64,000 nucleotides of DNA from Nocardioides terrae (GCF_900112345.1 NZ_FOLB01000003.1:186001-250000), one strand, 5' to 3'; positions 27,004 to 34,936 are shown, counted from the first letter of the stretch. Made by a program: numbers and translations. Notes: a model not told the origin generated them from the letters alone.

Positions 27004-27429
27004 CTACCAGCCGGCGTTGCCGTCGCGGCGACGCTGCCAGCGCTGCTCCATGCGGTCCATGAAGGAGCCGTGGGGGCGACGGGTGCGCGTCCTGCCGCGC
27101 CGACCGCCCTCGAAGACGGTCAGGCCGTGGCTCGGGTGCCCGGCCGACGGTTGCACGACCGGCTTGGAGCGGATGGCGGCGAGCCCGACGGTCGCGGCCG
27201 CGAGCATGATGACGAAGCCGATGATGCCGACGACGGGCAGCTGGGTGATCACGCCTGTCATCAGGAGCGCGATGCCGGCGACGAAGACGACCCCGGCCAG
27301 GACGGCGCGCCGACGGGCTGCGCGTCGGAAGGACGTGCCGCGAAGAGTGGACGCGAACTTCGGGTCCTCCTGCAGGAGAGCCCGCTCCATCTGCTCGAGC
27401 AGCCGCAGCTCCTCTTCAGAGAGTGGCAC
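27004..27429 (-). CDS. DUF3040 family membrane protein
   Basis: A 141-residue protein. The N-terminal VPLSEEELRLLEQMERALLQ is the DUF3040 signature, followed by two transmembrane helices (about residues 48-70 and 73-90) and a basic C-terminal tail. The GTG at 27429 has GGGAGGA five bases upstream, so the longer frame beginning at 27507 is rejected. DUF3040 genes are widespread next to the actinobacterial division cluster; function unknown. Confidence 0.9.
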   Translation of the reverse strand: MPLSEEELRLLEQMERALLQEDPKFASTLRGTSFRRAARRRAVLAGVVFVAGIALLMTGVITQLPVVGIIGFVIMLAAATVGLAAIRSKPVVQPSAGHPSHGLTVFEGGRRGRTRTRRPHGSFMDRMEQRWQRRRDGNAGW

Positions 27430-27546
27430 CGGTCCTCCCGCTGGTTCTGAAGGCGGCGTGCCGCCGCGTTGATCTCCTGGAGCCAGTCTAGGCAGCAGGT
27501 TGATCACACGGTACCCGCGCGCAAGAAAATTCCACCGATCCGGGAC

Positions 27547-28257
27547 TCATCGGTCGAAGGTGGCCATCAGATGCAGCTGCGCGGCGAGTGGAAGGAAGTC
27601 GGGTCGCTGGGCGACGGCGTGCTCGAGCTCGGCGAGCGCGGCCGGGGCGCCGGGCTCGAGATCGAGGAGCGAACCGGGCACCAGGTCGGCGAAGACCCGC
27701 ACGCCGTGCACCGAGTCGACCCGGAACGCGGCATCGGCCAGCAGGTCGGTCGCCTCCGCGACCGTGAAGCGGCGGCCGGCCCGTCCGGACGGACTGGTGT
27801 CGTCGAGCAGGGCGAGCGCCTGGGCGAAGTGGCCGGCCATGGCCCGTGCGACCACCGAGGCGTTGCGCTGGCCGACGAGCAGGCTGAGCCGGCCGCCCGG
27901 GCGCAGGACACGGCCGAGGGTCGCGATCGCCTCGGCCGGGTCGTCGACGACCTCCAGCACGCCGTGGCAGAGCACCAGGTCGACGGCTCCCTGCTCCACG
28001 CCGAGCGCGCCGAGGTCGCCCTGGCGACCCTCGACCTCGACGTCGAGCTCGCGGGCGCGACGGGCGAGTGCGGCCAGCGCATCGGGGCTGGGGTCGACCA
28101 CGGTCACCCGGTGGCCCAGCTGCGCGACGCGCACCGCGAACCCGCCGGTGCCGCCGCCGATGTCGAGGACGTCGAGCGGTGGGGCGTCGAGGATCGGCCG
28201 GAGGGTGTCCCAGACGACGGCCGTGCGGGCACTCCCCCGGCGTTCGCTCACGGTCAT
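27547..28257 (-). CDS. Class I SAM-dependent methyltransferase
   Basis: A 236-residue methyltransferase. LDVLDIGGGTGGFAVRVAQ is SAM motif I, VTVVDPSPDALAAL motif II, VDLVLCHGVLEVVDDPAEAI motif IV and ATLGRVLRPGGRLSLLVG the post-motif. The overall layout resembles the CmoM/SmtA group that modifies wobble-position uridine in tRNA, but this is a weak inference. It overlaps the upstream HEPN gene by four bases (ATGA), so both come from the LexA-boxed promoter. Confidence 0.88.
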   Translation of the reverse strand: MTVSERRGSARTAVVWDTLRPILDAPPLDVLDIGGGTGGFAVRVAQLGHRVTVVDPSPDALAALARRARELDVEVEGRQGDLGALGVEQGAVDLVLCHGVLEVVDDPAEAIATLGRVLRPGGRLSLLVGQRNASVVARAMAGHFAQALALLDDTSPSGRAGRRFTVAEATDLLADAAFRVDSVHGVRVFADLVPGSLLDLEPGAPAALAELEHAVAQRPDFLPLAAQLHLMATFDR

Positions 28258-28691
28258 GCGCCCACCCTAGTGGCGACTCCTTCGAAGATCGTGCCGTGCG
28301 GGACGAGGCCGAGCGACTGCTCGACGACGGCGAGGAACCGGTCGGCGTCGCGGATCAGGTGGTCGGCCTCGGCGCCGGTGACGGCTCGGGTCGACCCGGC
28401 CTCCGCCGCCGCCCGCTTCGCGGCTCCGGCCGAGAAGAACGCCGCCCAGTCCGTGAGCTCCGGGGCGACCTCGCTCAGCAGCACCCAGGCGTTGCGTTGC
28501 GGCCGGCGGCGTGCCGCGAGCATGGGAGTCGAGCGCGCCGCGAGCAGGGCGGCGGCCGCCTGGAGCGCGGCGACGTGGGCGCAGGCGTAGCGGGTGGCGA
28601 CGTCGTCGGACTCCATCGCCTCGGCCAGCGACGAGGCTGACCGCATCAGGTAGGCGTGGGTGGTGGCCGGCAGGATCGTCACCTGGGTCAT
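28254..28691 (-). CDS. SAV_6107-type HEPN domain protein
   Basis: A 145-residue, mostly helical protein resembling the SAV_6107 family of HEPN proteins. RYACAH at residues 34-39 fits the Rx4-6H motif of HEPN ribonucleases. HAYLMRSASSLAEA and the C-terminal DADRFLAVVEQSLGLVPH segment are family-like. The ATG at 28691 has GAGGAG about 9 bases upstream; the longer frame would run through the promoter. A perfect LexA-type palindrome lies 50 bases upstream. RNase activity is predicted from the motif only. Confidence 0.8.
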   Translation of the reverse strand: MTQVTILPATTHAYLMRSASSLAEAMESDDVATRYACAHVAALQAAAALLAARSTPMLAARRRPQRNAWVLLSEVAPELTDWAAFFSAGAAKRAAAEAGSTRAVTGAEADHLIRDADRFLAVVEQSLGLVPHGTIFEGVATRVGA

Positions 28692-28740
28692 CGCGCTGCT
28701 CCTCTCGCGGTCCGGAGGAGCTTCCGCTCCACCGAACCTG

Positions 28741-28758
28741 ATCGAACACGTGTTCGAT
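28741..28758. promoter_or_regulatory. LexA (SOS) box, perfect palindrome
   Basis: ATCGAACACGTGTTCGAT is a perfect 18-base palindrome and matches the actinobacterial SOS box TCGAAC-N4-GTTCGA at every fixed position. It covers the expected transcription start of the HEPN operon. Confidence 0.88.
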
Positions 28759-28764
28759 ATTCCG

Positions 28765-28793
28765 ACGGTAGCGCCGCGCGACGGGCCGGTCAA
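28765..28793 (-). promoter_or_regulatory. Predicted promoter of the HEPN - methyltransferase operon
   Basis: TTGACC (28793-28788), a 17-base spacer and TACCGT (28770-28765) on the minus strand. Transcription should start near 28757, inside the LexA palindrome. The rest of the 28692-28854 gap shows nothing else. Confidence 0.65.
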
Positions 28794-28854
28794 GGCGCGT
28801 CGTTCGGCGTTCGGAGGCGAGTCAAGCAGCGGGCACCGACAGTCCTCGCCCGCG

Positions 28855-29370
28855 TCAGTGCAGGGCCGTGTCCAGGTCGGCGTCCACGCCGGTGTCCGCG
28901 TCCGGGTCGGCGTGGATGTAGGCGGTGGTGTCCGGGTGCCACAGCGGGACCATCAGAGCGGCGAAGAGCGCCAGCCCGACGATCGTGCACACCGTGAACG
29001 TGGTCGGCTGTCCGACCCGCAGGCCGGCCACGCCGGCGACGCCTGAGAAGAACAGCAGCGCGGTGATGCCCAGCCGGGCCCACTCGTAGCCGTTGCTCAG
29101 GAAGACGCCGAACACCCCGATCAGGCCGGACAGGACGACGTACAGCGTGATGGCGACCCTGACGAACTGCGGCGGCGGGACCGAGCCCTGCTCGACCGCC
29201 GGCAGGCCGCCGGTCCGCAGCAGCTCCCGGACCGCCGGGTTCCCCTCCGCCCAGGAGCGGACCAGGTCGTCACGGAGGACGACGATGAGCACCACCGCCA
29301 CGGCGCCCAGCAGCACCAGGGCCACCAGCAGCTGTAGGGCAAGGGTCAGCGACGCAGGCCGCTCGTCCAC
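28855..29370 (-). CDS. Four-helix membrane protein, function unknown
   Basis: A 171-residue integral membrane protein with hydrophobic stretches near residues 8-30, 70-90, 95-115 and 122-142 and an Asp-rich C-terminal tail (DPDADTGVDADLDTALH). Not recognised as a named family; it resembles small actinobacterial DUF2127/DxxM-like membrane proteins only in topology. Starts with GTG at 29370, with GGAG about 9 bases upstream. It converges on nothing and is divergent from the YbaK gene. Confidence 0.65.
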   Translation of the reverse strand: MDERPASLTLALQLLVALVLLGAVAVVLIVVLRDDLVRSWAEGNPAVRELLRTGGLPAVEQGSVPPPQFVRVAITLYVVLSGLIGVFGVFLSNGYEWARLGITALLFFSGVAGVAGLRVGQPTTFTVCTIVGLALFAALMVPLWHPDTTAYIHADPDADTGVDADLDTALH

Positions 29371-29396
29371 TCATGACTCCGTTCGCTCGAGATGGC

Positions 29397-29402
29397 TAGG
29401 GT
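29397..29402 (+). promoter_or_regulatory. -10 hexamer of a leaderless promoter (YbaK-type gene)
   Basis: TAGGGT ends six bases before the ATG at 29409; ATGACT 18 bases upstream is a candidate -35. No Shine-Dalgarno sequence is present. Confidence 0.5.
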
Positions 29403-29408
29403 CGGCCC

Positions 29409-29891
29409 ATGGCCTCCGACCTCACCGAGCACCCGTCCGTCGTCCGCTTCCGCGAGGAGCACGCACGGCGCGGCGGCACAGGTGACATCGTCATTCTGCC
29501 CGACTCGGTCCACACCGCCGCACTGGCGGCCGCCGCGCTCGGCTGCGAGGTCGGCGCGATCGCCAACAGTCTGCTCTTCGACGCCGGCGGCACGCCGGTC
29601 CTGGTGCTCACCTCCGGGGCCCACCGGGTGGACACCGCGCTGACCGCCGAGCGGCTCGGCCTGCCGGGTCTGAAGCGCGCGTCCGCCGACTTCGTGCGGG
29701 CGCACACCGGTCAGGTGATCGGCGGCGTCTCCCCCATCGGCCACCCGACCCCCGTGCCGACCTACGTCGACGGCTGGTTGCGGCGCCACCCCGTGGTCTG
29801 GGCGGCCGCGGGCCACCCGGCCACCGTGTTCTCCACGACCGTCGACGAGCTCATCTCCTTGACCGGAGCCACCGAGGTGGAGGTGGAATAG
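29409..29891 (+). CDS. YbaK/EbsC family aminoacyl-tRNA deacylase
   Basis: A 160-residue single-domain protein of the INS/YbaK fold, whose members hydrolyse mischarged tRNA such as Cys- or Ala-tRNA(Pro). The segment CEVGAIANSLLFDAGGTPVLVLTSG and the HTGQVIGGVSPIGHP loop (GGVxPxGH) are characteristic; only the first parts are quoted as positions about 45-69 and 101-115. It could be a ProX- or YbaK-like enzyme; the substrate cannot be read from sequence. Monocistronic with a leaderless-type promoter. Confidence 0.9.
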   Translation: MASDLTEHPSVVRFREEHARRGGTGDIVILPDSVHTAALAAAALGCEVGAIANSLLFDAGGTPVLVLTSGAHRVDTALTAERLGLPGLKRASADFVRAHTGQVIGGVSPIGHPTPVPTYVDGWLRRHPVVWAAAGHPATVFSTTVDELISLTGATEVEVE

Positions 29892-29960
29892 ACGCGCGGC
29901 AGCGCGTCGTCGACCCGTGCTCGGCACATCTTGCCGCGCGATCGGGGGGAACATCGCACC

Positions 29961-30548
29961 ATGGACAGCCTCGCTCTGACCTTCTCCAGCGGCTGGGCCA
30001 GCGGCGTCAACGCCTACCTGGTCGTGCTCGTGCTCGGCATCGCCGACCGCATCGGTGACTTCACGCAGATCCCCGACGCGCTCGGCACCTGGCCGGTGCT
30101 CCTCGTCGCCGCCGCGCTCTACGCGACGGAGTTCGTCGCCGACAAGATCCCCTACGTCGACTCGACGTGGGACGCGATCTCGACGGCGATCCGCCCCACG
30201 GTGGCTGCGGTGGTCGGCGTGCTCCTGGCCGGTGACGCCAGCTCGCTCGACCAGGCGGTCAACGGCGTGGTCGGCGGCGGCACCGCCCTGCTGTCGCACC
30301 TGACGAAGGCGGGCAGCCGGCTGGCCATCAACGCCTCCCCGGAGCCGTTCTCCAACATCATCGCCAGCCTGACCGAGGACACCGCCGTCCTGGCGGTCGT
30401 GGCGTTCGCCATCCACCACCCGCACGCGGCCGCCGCGGTCGCCGCCGTGCTGCTCGTGGGCGGCCTCGTCGTGCTCTACCTGCTCGCGAAGGTCGTCCGC
30501 CGCGGCTGGAGACGATGGAAGGGCAAGGACCGAGCGGTGCCCGCCTGA
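29961..30548 (+). CDS. DUF4126 family membrane protein
   Basis: A 195-residue integral membrane protein with about five hydrophobic segments. SGWASGVNAYLVVLVLGIA, ATEFVADKIPYVDSTWDAI and GGTALLSHLTKAGSRL match the DUF4126 family. The ATG at 29961 has GGGGGGAAC upstream. A short Lys/Arg tail ends it. Function unknown. Confidence 0.85.
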   Translation: MDSLALTFSSGWASGVNAYLVVLVLGIADRIGDFTQIPDALGTWPVLLVAAALYATEFVADKIPYVDSTWDAISTAIRPTVAAVVGVLLAGDASSLDQAVNGVVGGGTALLSHLTKAGSRLAINASPEPFSNIIASLTEDTAVLAVVAFAIHHPHAAAAVAAVLLVGGLVVLYLLAKVVRRGWRRWKGKDRAVPA

Positions 30549-30557
30549 GCGACGGGC

Positions 30558-30563
30558 TAGGTT
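30558..30563 (+). promoter_or_regulatory. -10 hexamer of a leaderless promoter (FAD protein)
   Basis: TAGGTT ends seven bases before the GTG at 30571, with no Shine-Dalgarno sequence between. Confidence 0.5.
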
Positions 30564-30570
30564 TGCGCCC

Positions 30571-31872
30571 GTGGCGCGGGTGGTGGTGGTCGGCGGCGGC
30601 TTCGCCGGGCTGGCCTCTGCGGCACGTCTCGCCAAGCTCGGCCACGCGGTGTCACTGCTCGAGGCCGAGCCCACCCTCGGTGGCGCACTGCGCCCGGTCG
30701 AGCAGGACAACTTCTCCTGGGACGCGTCGGCGAGCACGACGCTGCTGCCCGCGGTCGTCCGCGACCTGTTCCGCAAGTCCGGCCGGCCACTCGAGCGCGA
30801 GCTCGAGCTCGAGCCGGTCGAGATCGTCCGCGAGCACCGGTTCCGGGACAGGACGTCGGTGCGGTTGCCCGGTGGCTCCCGCGCCGCCCAGGTCGCGGCG
30901 TTCGACGAGCTCACCGACAAGCGCGGTCGCCCGCAGGGACAGGCGTGGGTGGACCATGTCGGCACCTACGGCGCGGTCTGGGAGGCGCTGCGGCAGCACG
31001 TCTTCGAGGCGCGTACGACGGCTCCGCCGGTCGAGGTCACGGCGCTGCTGCGCAGCCGGGAGATGCTGCATCGTCGCCTGCGCGCCGACTTCTCCGACGA
31101 GCGGCTGCGGCTGGTCGCCGGCCACCCGTTCGAGGCTGCCGGGCATGTGCTGCGCGACGTGCCGGCCTGGGCCGGGCTGACCGCCTACCTGGAGCAACGG
31201 TTCGGCGCCTGGCGCCCGGTCGGCGGCATGTCGGCGCTCGCCACCGCCCTGGCCGACCGGATGGCGACGCGGAAGGTGGAGGTGCACACGTCCACCCCGG
31301 CGGTCGACCTGGTGCTGCGGAACGGCCGCGCGGTCGGCGTACGCACGGCGGAGGGTGAGGTGGACGCCGACGCCGTCGTCGTGGCGACCGACCCGCGCAA
31401 CCTCCCCGCGCTCAAGGTGCACGCCGCCCGGGCGACGCCCGCGATCCCGCCGTTCGTCGTCCACCTCGGTCTCGAGGGCGCCGTCCCGGACCTCCCCGCC
31501 GAGCTGGTGCTGCACGGCGACCCGACGCTGGTCGTGCGACCTGGCGGCCGCGCGCCCGAGGGCGGTCATGCCTGGACGGTGCACGTGCGCGGCCGGATCT
31601 TCGAAGACATCCTGGTCGCGCTGGCGCGCCACAAGGTCGACGTGCGCGACCGGGTCGTCAGCCGGGTGGACCTCTCGCCGCGGGACCTGGTCGAGCGCTG
31701 GCACGGCTCGCCGCTGGGCGTGGTCTGGCGCGGCCGCTCGACGGCGCGGCTCGGGCCGACGACACCGATCGCCGGCGTCTACGCGGCCGGCGCGCACGCG
31801 GTGGGGGGCGACGGGCTGCCGTTCGTGGGTCTGTCGGCGGCCCTGGTCGCGCAGGCGATCGGGCCGGCCTGA
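30571..31872 (+). CDS. FAD-dependent oxidoreductase, phytoene desaturase/amine oxidase-like
   Basis: A 433-residue flavoprotein. VVVVGGGFAGLASAARLAKL is the dinucleotide-binding GxGxxG motif and LLEAEPTLGGAL the following RGG-like region of the amine oxidase superfamily. The C-terminal IAGVYAAGAHAVGGDGLPFV is the usual FAD-closing segment. It looks most like CrtI/HpnE-type carotenoid or isoprenoid desaturases, but the substrate is not determined. It converges on metF with two bases between stops, and a prenyl diphosphate synthase lies nearby. Confidence 0.8.
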   Translation: MARVVVVGGGFAGLASAARLAKLGHAVSLLEAEPTLGGALRPVEQDNFSWDASASTTLLPAVVRDLFRKSGRPLERELELEPVEIVREHRFRDRTSVRLPGGSRAAQVAAFDELTDKRGRPQGQAWVDHVGTYGAVWEALRQHVFEARTTAPPVEVTALLRSREMLHRRLRADFSDERLRLVAGHPFEAAGHVLRDVPAWAGLTAYLEQRFGAWRPVGGMSALATALADRMATRKVEVHTSTPAVDLVLRNGRAVGVRTAEGEVDADAVVVATDPRNLPALKVHAARATPAIPPFVVHLGLEGAVPDLPAELVLHGDPTLVVRPGGRAPEGGHAWTVHVRGRIFEDILVALARHKVDVRDRVVSRVDLSPRDLVERWHGSPLGVVWRGRSTARLGPTTPIAGVYAAGAHAVGGDGLPFVGLSAALVAQAIGPA

Positions 31873-31874
31873 CG

Positions 31875-32765
31875 TCAGACCGTCAGGTTGAGCCTGTCGA
31901 AGATCTCGAGGGTCGCCTTGGACCGGTTGAGCGTGTAGAAGTGCAGCCCCGGGGCCCCGCCCGCCAGCAGCGTCTCGCACAGCTCGGCGGCGAGCGCGAT
32001 GCCCTCGGCGCGCACCGCCGCGGGGTCGTCGGCCCTGGCCTGGATCCGGTCGGCGATCTCCTGGGGCACGGAGGTGCCGATGAGCTCGCCCTGCCGTCGG
32101 ATGGCGCCGAGGTTGAGGATCGGCATGATGCCGGGCAGGATCGGCATGTCGACGCCGCGAGCGCGCACGCGGTCGACCAGGTCGAAGTAGTCCTCGGCGC
32201 GGAAGAACATCTGGGTGACGGCGAACGCCGCACCGGCCCGGGCCTTGGCGACGAGCACGTCGGCGTCGGCCTCGAGCGAGGCCGACGACGGGTGGCCCTC
32301 GGGGAAGGCCGCGACGCCGATGTCGAAGGTGCCCCGGCCGCGGACGAGCTCCACGAGCTCGGAGGCATAGCTGAAGCCGCCGTCCGTGGGCGTCCACGCG
32401 GCGCGCGGGCCGTCGCTCGGGTCGCCGCGCAGCGCCATGATGTTGCGCACGCCGGCCGCTTCGTAGTCGTCGAGGATCGCCTCGATCTCGGCCACCGTGT
32501 GCCCGACACAGGTCAGGTGGGCCATCGGGATCATCGCGGTGTCCCGCGCGATCCGAGCGGTGATCCGCACGGTCTTGTCACGGGTCGACCCGCCGGCGCC
32601 GTAGGTCACCGAGACGAACGTCGGGCGGTAGGGCCCGAGCGCCTCGATGGCGGCCCACAGCTGCTCCTCGCCCGCCTCGTCCTTCGGGGGGTAGAACTCG
32701 AACGAGAACGACCGCCCGCCCTCTCGGATCAGCCGGCCGATGTGCTGCGCATCGCTCTCGGTCAT
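31875..32765 (-). CDS. metF: 5,10-methylenetetrahydrofolate reductase
   Basis: A 296-residue FAD-dependent TIM barrel that makes 5-methyltetrahydrofolate for methionine synthesis. FSFEFYPPKDEAGEEQLW, FVSVTYGAGGSTRDKT and HLTCVGHTVAEIEAIL are the classical MTHFR motifs; NIMALRGDPSDG and ITQMFFRAEDYFDLVDR-like VTQMFFRAEDYFDLVDR confirm it. The ATG at 32765 was chosen over 32774 because TAGGAT lies exactly seven bases upstream, which fits the leaderless promoters seen across this window. Confidence 0.96.
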   Translation of the reverse strand: MTESDAQHIGRLIREGGRSFSFEFYPPKDEAGEEQLWAAIEALGPYRPTFVSVTYGAGGSTRDKTVRITARIARDTAMIPMAHLTCVGHTVAEIEAILDDYEAAGVRNIMALRGDPSDGPRAAWTPTDGGFSYASELVELVRGRGTFDIGVAAFPEGHPSSASLEADADVLVAKARAGAAFAVTQMFFRAEDYFDLVDRVRARGVDMPILPGIMPILNLGAIRRQGELIGTSVPQEIADRIQARADDPAAVRAEGIALAAELCETLLAGGAPGLHFYTLNRSKATLEIFDRLNLTV

Positions 32766-32772
32766 GCGGGTC

Positions 32773-32778
32773 ATCCTA
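32773..32778 (-). promoter_or_regulatory. -10 hexamer of a leaderless promoter (metF)
   Basis: TAGGAT on the minus strand, seven bases before the ATG at 32765. It overlaps the alternative start at 32774, arguing against that start. Confidence 0.55.
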
Positions 32779-32878
32779 GGGACGCGGACGGGTGGGGCGG
32801 CGCATCGTCCACGCCTTTGGACAGCTCGGGTGGTTCGCGAGCCCGCGGGGCACGTGCGGTGCGCGCCCGGGCCATCGA

Positions 32879-32884
32879 TAGGCT
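32879..32884 (+). promoter_or_regulatory. -10 hexamer of a leaderless promoter (prenyl synthase)
   Basis: TAGGCT, eight bases before the GTG at 32893; no ribosome site visible. Confidence 0.5.
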
Positions 32885-32892
32885 CGTCGGTC

Positions 32893-33960
32893 GTGACGCA
32901 GACCTGGGACGTCGACGGCTTCCGCGGCGGCGTGCAGCAGGCCCTCGACGAGTTCCTGGAGCGGCACGAGGCAGCCCTGGCGCCGCTCGGTCCCGACGCC
33001 GGCCGCCTGCTCGCGCAGGCCCGAGTGACGGTGAGCGGCGGGAAGCGGTTCCGGGCGGCGTTCTGCTACTGGGGGTACCGCGCCCTCGCCCCCTCGGTCG
33101 CCGACGAGGCCGCACTGGTCCGCGCCTGTGCCTCCCTCGAGCTGCTGCACGCCTCGGCACTGGTGCACGACGACCTGATGGACGCCTCCGACACCCGGCG
33201 TGGCCGACCGGCCACCCATCGCGCGCTCGAGGCCGACCACCGCGAGGCCGGCTGGCGGGGCGACCCGGAGCAGTACGGCGCCGCCGCGGCCATCCTGCTG
33301 GGCGACCTGCTCCTGGCCTGGGCCGACGAGCTGCTCCGGCGCTCCGGCTTCCCGGTGGAGCGGGTGGCCCCGGCGCTGGAGGTCTTCGACGCGTGCCGCA
33401 GCGAGGTGATCGCCGGGCAGTTCCTCGACGTCTCGGTGCAGGCACGGGGCCGGGCGGACGTCGAGACCGCGATGACGGTGCTGCGCTACAAGTCGGCGAA
33501 GTACTCCATCGAGCGGCCGCTCCACATCGGCGCCGCGCTGGCCGGGGCGTCGGCCGACGACCTGGCCGCGCTGACCGCCTTTGGCCTGCCGCTCGGCGAG
33601 GCCTTCCAGCTGCGCGACGACCTCCTGGGCGTCTACGGCGACCCCGCGGTGACCGGCAAGCCGGCCGGCGACGACCTGATCGAGGGCAAGCGGACGGTCC
33701 TGGTAGCGCTGGCGCTCCACGGTGCCTCCTCCACCGACGCGGCGGTCCTCGACGCCGCGCTCGGGCGGTCACTCTCGGCCGACCAGGTCGACGACCTGCG
33801 CCGCATCATCGACGCCTCCGGCGCGCGCGAGCAGGTCGAGACGACCATCGCCGAGCTGACCGACTCGGCCGTCGCCGCGCTCGACCGCGCCCCGATCGAC
33901 GAGCACGCCCGCGGCGTACTGCTGGGGCTGGCGGAGGCCGCGACGCAGCGCAGCGTCTGA
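32893..33960 (+). CDS. Polyprenyl diphosphate synthase (IdsA/GGPP synthase type)
   Basis: A 355-residue all-helical prenyltransferase that extends allylic diphosphates with IPP. ALVHDDLMDASDTRRGRP holds the first Asp-rich motif (DDLMD) and GEAFQLRDDLLGVYGDP the second (DDxxG, as in many GGPP synthases). GGKRFRAAFCYWG is the IPP-binding region. The start is GTG at 32893 (VTQTWDVDG). The same locus in mycobacteria holds idsA2 next to a metF-like gene, so the synteny supports the call. Chain length is not predicted. Confidence 0.93.
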   Translation: MTQTWDVDGFRGGVQQALDEFLERHEAALAPLGPDAGRLLAQARVTVSGGKRFRAAFCYWGYRALAPSVADEAALVRACASLELLHASALVHDDLMDASDTRRGRPATHRALEADHREAGWRGDPEQYGAAAAILLGDLLLAWADELLRRSGFPVERVAPALEVFDACRSEVIAGQFLDVSVQARGRADVETAMTVLRYKSAKYSIERPLHIGAALAGASADDLAALTAFGLPLGEAFQLRDDLLGVYGDPAVTGKPAGDDLIEGKRTVLVALALHGASSTDAAVLDAALGRSLSADQVDDLRRIIDASGAREQVETTIAELTDSAVAALDRAPIDEHARGVLLGLAEAATQRSV

Positions 33961-33980
33961 GCGCAGCGTCTGAGCGCAGC
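33948..33980 (+). repeat. 13-base tandem repeat across the stop codon of the prenyl synthase
   Basis: GCGCAGCGTCTGA at 33948-33960 and 33961-33973, followed by a partial GCGCAGC. The TGA stop is the last three bases of the unit, so each copy carries a stop codon. Confidence 0.9.
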
Positions 33981-34007
33981 CGGGATCCGCGGGACGATCG
34001 CCGGGGG

Positions 34008-34418
34008 TCAGTCGAGGCTGGGCAGCGGGATGTCCGGGCCCTCGCCACGGAGCAGCACGGCGAGGTCGCCCCGTCCGCTGCGCTCGGCGAAGATGTCGGT
34101 GACCGCGTCGAAGGTCGGGCGGTCGGCGCGGGCGAACGGACCCCACTCGTCCCACAGCACGACCAGGCGGCCCTCGACGTCGCGCAGGACGTCGCGCAGC
34201 GCGTCGAGGTTGCGGCCGAAGTGGTCCGGCGCGGCCAGCGCGGAGCCGAACGCGTCCATCAGCGCCTGCTTGTCCTCCACGCCGACGCCGTCGACGCGGG
34301 TGAAGTGCCAGCCGGCGTGCTCCACGGTGTGCTTGACGTCAGCGGCGCCGAAGGCCGCGTGCCACCGGTAGACCCCCGGCGCGTGGTGCCCGGCCAGGAT
34401 GCCCGCCAGGCCGCTCAT
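34008..34418 (-). CDS. Barstar family RNase inhibitor
   Basis: A 136-residue barstar-like protein. HFGRNLDALRDVLRDVEGRL contains the conserved NLDAL-x-D element whose two Asp residues (D35 and D39 of barstar) plug the RNase active site; the Trp38 of barstar is Arg here. RLVVLWDEWGPFA is the following strand. It lies 44 bases after the secreted RNase gene on the same strand, a classic toxin-inhibitor arrangement. It should stay in the cytoplasm. Confidence 0.85.
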   Translation of the reverse strand: MSGLAGILAGHHAPGVYRWHAAFGAADVKHTVEHAGWHFTRVDGVGVEDKQALMDAFGSALAAPDHFGRNLDALRDVLRDVEGRLVVLWDEWGPFARADRPTFDAVTDIFAERSGRGDLAVLLRGEGPDIPLPSLD

Positions 34419-34462
34419 CGGTCGTTCCTTCGAACCATCGCCTGCTCCTCCTCGAGTCGCGC

Positions 34463-34933
34463 TTACCGCCTGATCCGGTCGAAGTGCTCGTAGTGGTCGG
34501 CGGTCCAGTAGTACTCGCCGCCGTCACCCGTGATGATCCGCCGTGCGCCGCGATCGCGCGACCCCGGCGTGGGGACCGTGTACTCCTCGTAGTACCCCCG
34601 CTGCTGCTGGGGAAGCAGCCTCTCGAAGTTGCCGAAGGTGCTGCCGTCCTTGCCGGGATAGGGGAACGGACCGCCCGCATCAATGAGGTCGAGTGTCGTC
34701 CGCGCCTCGACGGGCAGGTCCTGCTCGTCGATCCAGCGCAGCCCCGAGTCCGGGTCGGTCTGCCCGCTCGCCTGCCCGTCGGCGGTCGAGGTGCCGGCGT
34801 ACGACGGCGGGCCTGCGCTGCCGGAGGTCCCGCCGTCGTCGGTGCCCCGCGTCCACGCCACAGCGGCGAGGACCACGAGGACCGCGACGACCGACCCGAT
34901 CGTCGACAGCGTCCGACGGCTCACCGCGGGCAC
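34463..34933 (-). CDS. Secreted guanyl-specific RNase, RNase Sa/barnase type
   Basis: A 156-residue exported or membrane-anchored RNase. An N-terminal hydrophobic segment (residues about 11-27) and a Gly/Ser/Thr linker precede a domain resembling Streptomyces RNase Sa. The catalytic set is present: E117 (in EEYTV), R128, R132 (in RGARRI) and H147 (in TADHYEHF), matching E54, R65, R69 and H85 of RNase Sa. The usual N-R-E substrate triad reads N-F-E (F103), a change worth noting. Confidence 0.88.
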   Translation of the reverse strand: MPAVSRRTLSTIGSVVAVLVVLAAVAWTRGTDDGGTSGSAGPPSYAGTSTADGQASGQTDPDSGLRWIDEQDLPVEARTTLDLIDAGGPFPYPGKDGSTFGNFERLLPQQQRGYYEEYTVPTPGSRDRGARRIITGDGGEYYWTADHYEHFDRIRR

Positions 34934-34936
34934 GCG

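Noticed and set aside
32766..32892. A possible riboswitch in the metF / prenyl synthase gap
   Set aside because: Both genes appear leaderless and the gap of 127 bases holds no strong hairpin, so there is no room for a 5' aptamer.
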